This document shows, piece after piece, positions 25,684 to 33,132 of a stretch of 64,000 bases of DNA (position 1 is its first letter; each line of letters opens with the position of its first letter). The position numbers and the translations under genes are program-made. Source of the DNA: Fretibacterium sp. OH1220_COT-178 (GTDB lineage: Bacteria; Synergistota; Synergistia; Synergistales; Aminobacteriaceae); assembly GCF_003860125.1 (NCBI RefSeq), contig NZ_RQYL01000006.1:1-64000 (forward strand), read 5' to 3'. The notes under the pieces are model-generated. The model was not told where the DNA came from and made no database searches. It worked only from the letters and a program-made list of their open reading frames with translations.

Positions 25684-26973
25684 ATGGAGACCTTCTCCGC
25701 CCAATCCCTGTTGCCCCTGTTGAAGAACTGCCTGTGGTTCGTCGTCCTGTTTGCGCTTTCGGCCTTCTGCAGTGCCTCGGAGACGGCCATCACGACGACC
25801 GGTCGCAGCAGGCTCATGCTGCTTCAGGAAAAACGTCCGTTTCTGCGTTCCCTCTTCCAATGGCTGATCGACGACGTGCAGGAGGCCCTGACGGTCTGTC
25901 TCGTCGCGAACAACGTCGTCAATATCGCGGCCAGCACGCTGGCGGCCAGTCTGGCGCTTCAGGTCTTCGGCGAAAGGGCCCTGGTCTACGTGGTGCCCAT
26001 CATGACCGTGCTGGTCGTCATCTTCGGGGAGATCCTGCCGAAGAGTGCGGCTATGGTCAATGCCGACGGGGTGCTCGTCCTCGTCACCCCCGTCCTGCGC
26101 CTTCTCGGCTTCCTGATCGCGCCTTTCGTCTGGTTGATGAAGCGGTGCGTCGCCCTGATCGGGGTCCTGTTCCGCCTGAATCTGCGTCCTCAGCATGTCT
26201 TCGTCACTCGGGAGGAGATCGAGCAGGTGGTCAAGATCGGGGAGCAGAGCGGGGCGCTCGAGGCGGTGGAGCGGCGGATGATCGACGGCATCATCGACTT
26301 CGAGGAGACACGGGTGCACGAGGTCATGGTCCCGCGCATGGATATGGTGACCCTAGAGGCCTCGGACTCCCTGAGCGAGGCCATGGAGGTCTTCATCGAG
26401 CACGGGCACTCCCGGCTGCCGGTCTACGAGGAGAGCCTGGACAACATCGTGGGGATCCTCTACGTCAAGGATACCCTGAAGCACCTCGTGGGGGCCGAGC
26501 TGGGCCAGACCGTGGGGAGCCTGATGCGCAAGCCGCTCTTCGTGCCCGAGACGATCCGCACCGTGGAGCTGCTGGAGACCATGCGGCGGGATCACGTCCA
26601 CATCGCCGTCGTCGTCGACGAGTACGGCGGCGTCGCGGGGCTGGTGACGATGGAGGATATCCTCGAGGAGATCGTAGGGGAGATCCAGGACGAGTACGAT
26701 CAGGAGGCCCCGGACATCCTGGAGCTGGAGGGCGGAGCCTACCTGGTCCGGGGGACCACGGGGCTGGAGGACCTCAGCGAGGCCCTGAACTGCCCCTTCG
26801 AGTCCGAGGATGCGGAGAGTCTGGCCGGACTGGTGCTCCTGCTGGCTGGAGGCTTTCCCAAGGTCGACGACGAGTTCGTCTACCGCGACTGGCGGATCCG
26901 GGTGGTCGACCTGGAGGACCACCGCATCAAGGCTCTCAGGCTCGAGCCCGCGGGTTCCTCGCGGGACGACTGA
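25684..26973 (+). CDS. CorC/HlyC-family transporter (CNNM + CBS pair)
   Basis: 429-residue membrane protein. The N-terminal CNNM (DUF21) domain has CSASETAITTTGRSRL at about residue 32 and FGEILPKSAAMVNAD near residue 118. Two CBS domains (about 205-330: VMVPRMDMVTLEASDSLSEA and VVVDEYGGVAGLVTMED) and a CorC_HlyC C-terminal domain (about 345-429) follow. It is often called hemolysin, but the family is implicated in Mg2+/Co2+ transport. It begins the base after the ybeY stop, so it is tightly coupled. Confidence 0.93.
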   Translation: METFSAQSLLPLLKNCLWFVVLFALSAFCSASETAITTTGRSRLMLLQEKRPFLRSLFQWLIDDVQEALTVCLVANNVVNIAASTLAASLALQVFGERALVYVVPIMTVLVVIFGEILPKSAAMVNADGVLVLVTPVLRLLGFLIAPFVWLMKRCVALIGVLFRLNLRPQHVFVTREEIEQVVKIGEQSGALEAVERRMIDGIIDFEETRVHEVMVPRMDMVTLEASDSLSEAMEVFIEHGHSRLPVYEESLDNIVGILYVKDTLKHLVGAELGQTVGSLMRKPLFVPETIRTVELLETMRRDHVHIAVVVDEYGGVAGLVTMEDILEEIVGEIQDEYDQEAPDILELEGGAYLVRGTTGLEDLSEALNCPFESEDAESLAGLVLLLAGGFPKVDDEFVYRDWRIRVVDLEDHRIKALRLEPAGSSRDD

Positions 26974-26991
26974 CGAGGGGAGGGGAACGCG

Positions 26992-27468
26992 ATGGACGAG
27001 ACACGGAACGATATGAGGACGGGGTGTCCCCGCGGTGCGGAGGACGCTTGGGATATCCCGGGCGCGTCTCCTCGGGACCTGTTGGACCGGGCCCGCGAGG
27101 CGGCCTCCCGGGCCTACGCGCCCTACTCCCGGTTCCGGGTGGGGGCGGCCCTGCTCTTTGCGGACGGGACTGTCCTGATCGCCTGCAACGTGGAGAACGC
27201 CTCCTACGGATTGTCGATGTGCGCCGAGCGCAGCGCGATCTCGGCCATGGTCGCCCAAGGGCTCAGGGAGCCCGTGGCCGTTGCCGTCGTGGGGGCACGA
27301 GGTGAGGACTTCTCCCAGCCCTGTCCGCCCTGCGGGGCCTGCCGTCAGACTCTGATGGAGTTCAACCCCGACATGAGGGTGGTGCTGGCCTCGCCCGAGG
27401 GGCCCGTTGTCCTCCGCGTCCGCGAGCTCCTGCCCCATTCGTTTCCGATGGAGAGGGTTCTCCCTTGA
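26992..27468 (+). CDS. cdd: Cytidine deaminase
   Basis: 158-residue zinc enzyme converting (deoxy)cytidine to (deoxy)uridine. SRFRVGAALLFADG, CNVENASYG, the catalytic CAERSAI (zinc Cys and proton-shuttling Glu) and PCPPCGACRQ (two zinc Cys) are all present. The N-terminal 28 residues are extra and low in conservation. GAGGGGAGGGG lies upstream. The stop overlaps the TTG start of era, so the two are coupled. Confidence 0.95.
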   Translation: MDETRNDMRTGCPRGAEDAWDIPGASPRDLLDRAREAASRAYAPYSRFRVGAALLFADGTVLIACNVENASYGLSMCAERSAISAMVAQGLREPVAVAVVGARGEDFSQPCPPCGACRQTLMEFNPDMRVVLASPEGPVVLRVRELLPHSFPMERVLP

Positions 27469-28412
27469 GCGAGGAGCTCGGGCGCGCGCCGGAGGGCGCC
27501 GGAAGGACGATGCGCTGCGGCGTGGTCGCCCTGGCGGGGCGCCCCAACGTGGGGAAGTCCTCGTTGGTCAACGCGCTGCTGGGTGCCCGGGTGTCGATCG
27601 TCTCCCCGAAGGCCCAGACGACCCGAAACGCTGTCCGCTGCATCTACAACGACGATCGCGCGCAGATCGTCTTCACGGATACCCCGGGTCTGCATCGGCC
27701 CAAGGACAAGCTCGGTCGGTCCCTCACGGAGGCCGCCGAGGACGCCCTGGAGGGGGCCGACGTGGTCTGCTGGCTGGTCGAGGCGGGGGATCGGAAGCTC
27801 AGGCCCGAGGATGCCGAGGTTTTGAGGGTCCTCTCCGTTGTTTCCCGTCCGGTCGTCCTGGTGGTGAACAAGGCCGACGAGCACGATCCTCGCGGGGCCC
27901 TCGAACTGTATGGGGACCGGCTTCGTTTCGCCGGACGCATTGTCGTCTCCGCCAGGAAGAGGCGCAATCTCGACGCCCTGATCGAGCTGCTGCTTCCGCT
28001 CCTGCCCGAGGGAGTGCCTTGGTACGATCCCGATATCCTGATCGACGGCACGGAGCGCTTCATGGCGGCCGAGACGATCCGCGGCCGCGTTCTGGCGTTG
28101 CTGAGGGACGAGGTGCCCCACTGTGTGGCGGTGGAGATCGACGAGTACAAGAGCCCGGAGGAGTACCCCGACAGGAAGCGGCTCTACATCCGGGCGTCCC
28201 TGATCGTGGAGACGGCGGGGCAAAAGGCCATCCTGATCGGGGCTTCGGGATCGATGCTCAAGCGCATCGGTCAGAGCGCCAGGCTCGAGATCGAGGCGCT
28301 CACAGGGCAACCGGTCTACCTGGACCTGTGGGTCAAGGTCTCCCCGAACTGGCGGCAGTCGGATCCCGTCCTGCGCCGTCTGGGTTACCAGGGGCAAAGC
28401 CCCTGCCGATGA
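27465..28412 (+). CDS. era: GTPase Era
   Basis: 315-residue ribosome-assembly GTPase. G1 GRPNVGKSS, G2 region TTRNAVRCIYN, G3 DTPGLHRPKDKLG and G4 NKADEHD are present. The C-terminal KH domain contains KAILIGASGSMLKRIGQSAR, which binds the 16S rRNA 3' end. The start is TTG at 27465 overlapping the cdd stop; an internal ATG at 27510 preceded by GGAAGG is an alternative. The last codons (GQSPCR) fall inside an 84-bp tandem repeat, so the natural C-terminus was probably altered when the array arrived. Confidence 0.95.
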   Translation: MSEELGRAPEGAGRTMRCGVVALAGRPNVGKSSLVNALLGARVSIVSPKAQTTRNAVRCIYNDDRAQIVFTDTPGLHRPKDKLGRSLTEAAEDALEGADVVCWLVEAGDRKLRPEDAEVLRVLSVVSRPVVLVVNKADEHDPRGALELYGDRLRFAGRIVVSARKRRNLDALIELLLPLLPEGVPWYDPDILIDGTERFMAAETIRGRVLALLRDEVPHCVAVEIDEYKSPEEYPDRKRLYIRASLIVETAGQKAILIGASGSMLKRIGQSARLEIEALTGQPVYLDLWVKVSPNWRQSDPVLRRLGYQGQSPCR

Positions 28413-28618
28413 CCGCAGCCTACAGCCCGCCGGACGCCCGTTGGGCGCCGGGGTTATGTCGGAGGAGTGGAGCCGGGGCAAAGCCCCTGCCGATGACCGC
28501 ACCCCACAGCCCGCCGGACGCCCGTTGGGCGCCGGGGTTATGTCGGAGGGGTGGAGCCGGGGCAAAGCCCCTGCCGAAGGCCGCAGCCCACAACCTGCCG
28601 AATGCCCGTTGGCGGGGT
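28391..28618. repeat. 84-bp-period tandem repeat between era and recO
   Basis: GGGGCAAAGCCCCTGCC begins copies at 28391, 28475 and 28559, exactly 84 bp apart. Two copies are nearly identical; the third decays after about 60 bp. The unit contains the inverted repeats GGGGCaaaGCCCC and GGACGCCC...GGGCGCC. Because 84 is a multiple of 3 the array stays open in several frames, but no product is credible. The first copy overlaps the end of era. Confidence 0.85.
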
Positions 28619-28649
28619 TCGGGACGGTGTCCGGGCCTTGGGGTGGGGC

Positions 28650-29390
28650 ATGTCGCGCCAGGGGCTTGAAGCGGCTTCGGGGGTGGTGCTTACCCGGTCC
28701 GCGTGGGGAGAGGGGGACCTGTCGCTCACGCTTTTCCTGAAGGGGATGGGCCTGGTCCGCGTCTTTGCCCGGGGGGCGGCCGCAGGGCGCGTGCGCTTCG
28801 GAGGTGGGACGGAGCCGCTCGTCTGGGGTTCCTTTCGGCTTCACCGTGGACGGGGCGGCGGGGTCTACCTGAGTGCGGTGGACGTCGTGGACGGGATGAT
28901 CCCTCTCAGGAGGCGGCCGGATCCGCTTCGTGCGGCAGTCCGTTGGTCGCGGCTCCTGGTCCGGCATCTGATGGCGGAACACCCCGCGGACGACCTGCTG
29001 GCCAACCTCTACTGGAATATGCGCCTGCTGGCGGCGCCGGGGGTGCCTCCGGATGCGGCGGAATGGCGTTTCCTCTGGCGCTGGCTCTCGGCCTGGGGAC
29101 TGGCGCCCGACTTGGCGCGGTGTGCGCACTGCGGTGCAGCCCTCGGCGAGGCGTCCTGGACTGGCGAGGGGCTGATCTGTGCGGGCTGCGGGCCTCAAGG
29201 GGATCGGCCCCGGTTCTCCGGGGAGGATCTGGCGCTTTTGCGGCGGGTCGCGGGCACGGACGTGGCTGGGGTCGAACGGCATGGGAAACTGGGGGAGCTC
29301 GATGGTGTACGGGGCACGTTCGCCCTGGCGTCCCGTTGCGTGCAAGGGCTCCTTTCGCAGGATATACGGAGCTCGGATTTCAAAGGCTGA
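28650..29390 (+). CDS. recO: DNA repair protein RecO
   Basis: 246-residue RecO, which loads RecA and anneals strands in the RecFOR pathway. The OB-fold N-terminus starts SGVVLTRSAWGEGDLSLTLF. A zinc motif of two CxxC pairs, CAHCGAAL and CAGCG, lies near residues 155-175, and the helical C-terminal domain follows. The ATG at 28650 (GGGTGGGGC upstream) matches the family N-terminus; earlier in-frame ATGs lie in repeat DNA. It follows era as in many bacteria. Confidence 0.88.
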   Translation: MSRQGLEAASGVVLTRSAWGEGDLSLTLFLKGMGLVRVFARGAAAGRVRFGGGTEPLVWGSFRLHRGRGGGVYLSAVDVVDGMIPLRRRPDPLRAAVRWSRLLVRHLMAEHPADDLLANLYWNMRLLAAPGVPPDAAEWRFLWRWLSAWGLAPDLARCAHCGAALGEASWTGEGLICAGCGPQGDRPRFSGEDLALLRRVAGTDVAGVERHGKLGELDGVRGTFALASRCVQGLLSQDIRSSDFKG

Positions 29391-29408
29391 TTCGTTCGTA
29401 GACGATAG

Positions 29409-29663
29409 GCAGACCGCCAACGAGGAACGAGTTGAGCGGGTCGTTTAGGGGCGGCATCGGAGCTGGCCGTCTGCTTATGGGTTTCGCTTCGACGTTCTGG
29501 GGACGGGGCGAGGGATTTTAGTTTTTTCTTTAATCTAATCGTCAATGCGTCGACACGCGGCAACTGTGCCGCGCATCGACGTAGCGGACCGAAGGTTTAC
29601 GGCTTGCCGTACCGGCACAGCATCTGTGGCCTAAATGGCCACAGAGAGCTGGCCGTCTGCTTA
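29409..29663. repeat. Intergenic repeat modules bounded by an 18-bp direct repeat
   Basis: GCAGACCGCCAACGAG at 29409-29424 matches 104-119. AGCGGACCGAAGGT (29583-29596) and TACGGCTTGCCGTACCG (29598-29614) are inverted copies of 159-172 and 84-100. GAGCTGGCCGTCTGCTTA occurs twice, at 29460-29477 and 29646-29663. An internal hairpin pairs GCGTCGA with TCGACGT around CGCGGCA/TGCCGCG. No gene or T-box leader motif is seen before glyQ. Confidence 0.7.
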
Positions 29664-29678
29664 AAGGGGGATGGGAAG

Positions 29679-30596
29679 TTGAATTTCCAGGAGATCTATT
29701 TCAGGCTCGAGCACTTCTGGGCACAGCAGGGGTGCGTGGTGCAGCAGCCCTACGACATCGAGGTGGGGGCGGGGACGATGAACCCCGCGACGGCGCTTCG
29801 GGTCCTCGGCCCCGAGCCTTGGCGCGCCGCCTACGTGGAGCCCTCGCGCCGGCCCACCGACGGACGGTACGGGCAGAACCCCAACCGTCTGCAGCACTAC
29901 TATCAGTACCAGGTCATCATCAAACCCGCTCCGGCCAACATCCTGGACCTCTACATCCAGAGCCTGGTCAGCCTGGGGATCGATCCTTCGGAGCACGACA
30001 TCCGCTTCGTGGAGGACGACTGGGAGAACCCCTCGATCGGGGCCTGGGGGCTGGGCTGGGAGGTCTGGCTCGACGGCATGGAGATCACGCAGTTCACCTA
30101 CTTCCAGCAGCTGGGCGGGATCGACATGGAGGCCGTTCCGGCGGAGCTGACCTACGGTACCGAGCGCATCGCCATGTACGTCCAGAAGGTGGACAACGTC
30201 TACGACCTCGCCTGGTCGGACACCGCGACCTACGGGGACTTGGACCTGAAGGGGGAGATCGAGAACTCCCACTACAACTTCGAGATCGCCGACACGGCGA
30301 TGCTCTTTCAGCTCTTTGCGATGTACGAGGCCGAGGCCTGCCGCATCCTGGACAAGGGGTTCGTCCTCCCCGCCTACGACTATGTCCTCAAGAGTTCGCA
30401 CACGTTCAACCTGCTGGACGCGCGCGGAGCCGTCAGCGTCACGGAGCGGACCGGGTACATTGGCCGGATCCGGGCGCTGGCCAGCCGCTGCGCGGCGGCC
30501 TACCGGCAGCAGCGCGAGGAGATGGGATTCCCGTTCATGGGAAAGTTCGGCGGCCCCGCCCGTGCCGGCGGGCACGCTGAGGGGAGGAATGCGTGA
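29679..30596 (+). CDS. glyQ: Glycyl-tRNA synthetase alpha subunit
   Basis: 305-residue alpha chain of the heterotetrameric bacterial glycyl-tRNA synthetase, which forms glycyl-adenylate. Class II motifs are recognisable: [20 protein letters not shown] at the start, [20 protein letters not shown] near residue 60, and [20 protein letters not shown]. The TTG at 29679 is preferred (GGGGG 8 nt upstream; family N-terminus [11 protein letters not shown]). The stop overlaps the glyS start. Confidence 0.95.
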   Translation: MNFQEIYFRLEHFWAQQGCVVQQPYDIEVGAGTMNPATALRVLGPEPWRAAYVEPSRRPTDGRYGQNPNRLQHYYQYQVIIKPAPANILDLYIQSLVSLGIDPSEHDIRFVEDDWENPSIGAWGLGWEVWLDGMEITQFTYFQQLGGIDMEAVPAELTYGTERIAMYVQKVDNVYDLAWSDTATYGDLDLKGEIENSHYNFEIADTAMLFQLFAMYEAEACRILDKGFVLPAYDYVLKSSHTFNLLDARGAVSVTERTGYIGRIRALASRCAAAYRQQREEMGFPFMGKFGGPARAGGHAEGRNA

Positions 30597-32683
30597 TGGC
30601 GCTGAGAAACGTGATCCTGGAGATCGGTACGGAGGAGATCCCGTCCCGTTTCCTTCCCGAGGCCCTGGACTCGCTGGAGCGGCTGGCGCGTTCCGCGCTC
30701 TCCGCGAACCGGCTCGGCTTCAAGGACGTCCGGACCTACGCGACGCCGCGGCGTCTTGTCCTGAGCGTTCGGGAGCTGGACGAGACGCAGAATTCCTCGA
30801 CGGAGGTCCTGAAGGGCCCCCCCCTCTCGTCGGCCTATGATTCCGAGGGGAACCCGACGCGTGCCGCGCTGGGCTTCGCGAAGAGCAAGGGCGTCGATGT
30901 CAATGCGCTCTGCGAGCTCGAGGTGGACGGCGTCCGATACGTGGCCGCCGAGGTGCACGAGGAGAGCCGGCGCACGCTGGACGTGCTGCCCGATCTCCTT
31001 CGGGGGCTCGTCGAGGGGCTGTCGTTCCCCAAGAGCATGTACTGGTCCGACCCGGGCGTGCGCTTTGCCCGGCCCATCCGCTGGATTCTGGCCCTGGCCG
31101 ATGACGCCGTCGTCCCCTTCGAGTACGGCGACGTGCGGAGCGGCCGCACGACCAGCGGGCACCGCTTCATGGGCCAGAAGGTCATCGAGGTCAGGAACGC
31201 GGGGGAGTTTCTGGAGCGGCTCTACGACAACAACGTGATCCTGGACCAGGAGAAGCGCCGCCAGAAGCTGGAGGCGGCCATATCCCTTCTGAAGCAGGAT
31301 TTCGAGGGGGACCTCGAGGTGGAGATGGACCCCGAGCTGCTGGAGGAGAACCTCTTTCTGGTGGAGTTCCCGGTGCCCTTCATCGGGTCGTTCGACGAGC
31401 GCTATCTGGAGATCCCCGAGGAGGTGTTGATCACCTCCATGAAGAAGAACCAGAAGTACTTTGCGGTCCGCAGCAGGGACAAGGGCAATGCGCTGGCCAA
31501 CGTGTTCATCGGGGTCAGCAACAACCGGGCCTCGGACATGCGGCGGATTCGTGAGGGGAACGAACGGGTCCTGAGGGCGCGTCTCGAGGACGCCGCCTTC
31601 TTCTGGGCGGAGGACCGTAAGCGGTCGCTGGCCTCGAACGTCGAGCGCCTGAAGAACGTCACGTACCAGGAGAAGCTGGGGTCCGTGTACGACAAGGTGA
31701 TGCAGACCCAGAAGCTGGCGCTCTGGATCTGTTCCCGGCTGGGCAAGGACGATCTGGCGAGGCTGGTGGATCGCGCCGCCTACCTGTCCAAGGCGGACCT
31801 GGTGACCCGCATGGTCTACGAGTTCACCGAGCTCCAGGGGGTGATGGGCCGCGAGTATGCGCGCCACGACGGCGAGGACCCGAGGGTGGCCCTGGCCCTC
31901 TACGAGCAGTATCTGCCGCGATCGGCCTCGGACACCCTTCCCACGGACGACGTGGGGGCGATTCTGGGGCTCGCGGAGCGCGTCCACATCGTCGTGAACT
32001 GCCACAAGGCGGGCCTCGAGCCCACGGGCTCGCAGGATCCCTACGGCCTGCGCCGGGCGGCCCGCTGCATCAACGAGATCCTGTGGGGCCGCTGCCTGGA
32101 CCTGGATCTGGGGGAGGTGGTGCGGGAAGCCGCCCTGCTGAACCTGGTGGACCAGCTGACGGTCGAGCGGATTCTGGCGTTTCTCGAGCTCCGCCTGCTG
32201 ATGCAGCTCAAGGAGAAGGGGTACGAGCACGAGCTTGCCACCCTGGCGCTCTCGGTGGCAGGGCATCGGCCCCTCCAGGCCCTGCGTCTGATGGAGGCGC
32301 TGAACGGGGTGAAGGACGAGCACTGGTTCTCGGGGCTCATGACCTCGGCGGTGCGCGTGCGCAACATCCTGAACAAGGCCCCGGATGCCGAGGGCGTCGT
32401 GGATGCCGCACTGCTGGACAAACCGGCGGAGCGGGCGCTGCACGACGAGGTCGCGAGGCTGGAGCCCATGGTCGGAGCTGCACTGGAGGCCCGGGACTGG
32501 CAGGCCCTGATGGAGCTGCTGGCGGAGCTCTCGCCGGTGGTGAGCGCCTTCTTTGAGGACGTCATGGTCATGGATCCCGACGAGAGGGTGAGGGCCAACC
32601 GGCTGGCGCTTCTTAAACGCTGCAACGCGCTCTTCGAGCGGGTCGGAGACCTGGGGGCCCTCAAGGGCCAGGCCCAGAAGTAG
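30596..32683 (+). CDS. glyS: Glycyl-tRNA synthetase beta subunit
   Basis: 695-residue beta chain that binds tRNA-Gly. The N-terminus ILEIGTEEIPSRFLPEALDSLE is diagnostic. The middle contains PIRWILALADD and SMKKNQKYFAV, and the HD-like domain GLEPTGSQDPYGLRRAA is near residue 475, followed by the C-terminal DALR-type anticodon-binding helices (SAFFEDVMVMDPDERVRANR). ATG at 30596 has GGAGG 8 nt upstream; GTG at 30593 is less likely. It shares one base with the glyQ stop. Confidence 0.95.
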   Translation: MALRNVILEIGTEEIPSRFLPEALDSLERLARSALSANRLGFKDVRTYATPRRLVLSVRELDETQNSSTEVLKGPPLSSAYDSEGNPTRAALGFAKSKGVDVNALCELEVDGVRYVAAEVHEESRRTLDVLPDLLRGLVEGLSFPKSMYWSDPGVRFARPIRWILALADDAVVPFEYGDVRSGRTTSGHRFMGQKVIEVRNAGEFLERLYDNNVILDQEKRRQKLEAAISLLKQDFEGDLEVEMDPELLEENLFLVEFPVPFIGSFDERYLEIPEEVLITSMKKNQKYFAVRSRDKGNALANVFIGVSNNRASDMRRIREGNERVLRARLEDAAFFWAEDRKRSLASNVERLKNVTYQEKLGSVYDKVMQTQKLALWICSRLGKDDLARLVDRAAYLSKADLVTRMVYEFTELQGVMGREYARHDGEDPRVALALYEQYLPRSASDTLPTDDVGAILGLAERVHIVVNCHKAGLEPTGSQDPYGLRRAARCINEILWGRCLDLDLGEVVREAALLNLVDQLTVERILAFLELRLLMQLKEKGYEHELATLALSVAGHRPLQALRLMEALNGVKDEHWFSGLMTSAVRVRNILNKAPDAEGVVDAALLDKPAERALHDEVARLEPMVGAALEARDWQALMELLAELSPVVSAFFEDVMVMDPDERVRANRLALLKRCNALFERVGDLGALKGQAQK

Positions 32684-32756
32684 GGGCCGATCTCCGACGG
32701 AGCGTCGCGCTTCCTGTCGGCCGGCGCCCTCCGAGGACCGCAGCGGAGCGGGAAAA

Positions 32757-32792
32757 CGACGGACGGTCCCTCTGGCGGGGGCCGTCCGTTTT
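32757..32792 (+). terminator. Terminator after glyS
   Basis: ACGGACGG(TCCC) pairs with (GGG)CCGTCCGT around a short loop, then TTTT. It lies about 75 nt beyond the glyS stop and ends the long housekeeping run. Confidence 0.75.
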
Positions 32793-32970
32793 GGCGGGAT
32801 CATAGGGCCTGTTGGTGCGAACGATGGAGGCTGAGACCGGTTTTCGGAGAGGACGGACGTTCGCTTTTCCGTCGGCGGCGTAGGGTTCCTGCGGCGGGAT
32901 GAGGGCGGAGGCTGGCGAGCAGCTCGGCCGAACTATGGATGAGTTTCGCGACAATCCCTGGAAAACCCAA

Positions 32971-32999
32971 TTGAACATGGTTTTGAAAAACGCTATAGT
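32971..32999 (+). promoter_or_regulatory. Sigma-70 promoter of ppdK
   Basis: TTGAAC (32971-32976) and TATAGT (32994-32999) are spaced by exactly 17 bp in an AT-rich island within GC-rich DNA. The start would be near 33006, giving a 5' leader of about 127 nt. The rest of 32793-33132 shows no other supported feature. Confidence 0.8.
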
Positions 33000-33132
33000 A
33001 TACCGAAGGCCGCGAACCTGGGCGCGCCGGAGAATCGGATCCGGCGAGCAATGGGGGGTGCGCGTGTTTTTTAAGGGGCATCAAGGCACGGGGGCGTTCC
33101 CTCGAACATTTTTCAGGTGAGGAGTGGGTTGC

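Noticed and set aside
28391-28618. CRISPR array
   Set aside because: The 84-bp units are contiguous without unique spacers, and no cas genes are present.
29391-29678. Glycine T-box leader before glyQ
   Set aside because: No T-box antiterminator sequence (TGGnACCGCG-type) was found; the region is occupied by dispersed repeats.
32899-33120. A 73-codon plus-strand ORF before ppdK
   Set aside because: It runs across the well-matched ppdK promoter and leader and has no recognisable features.
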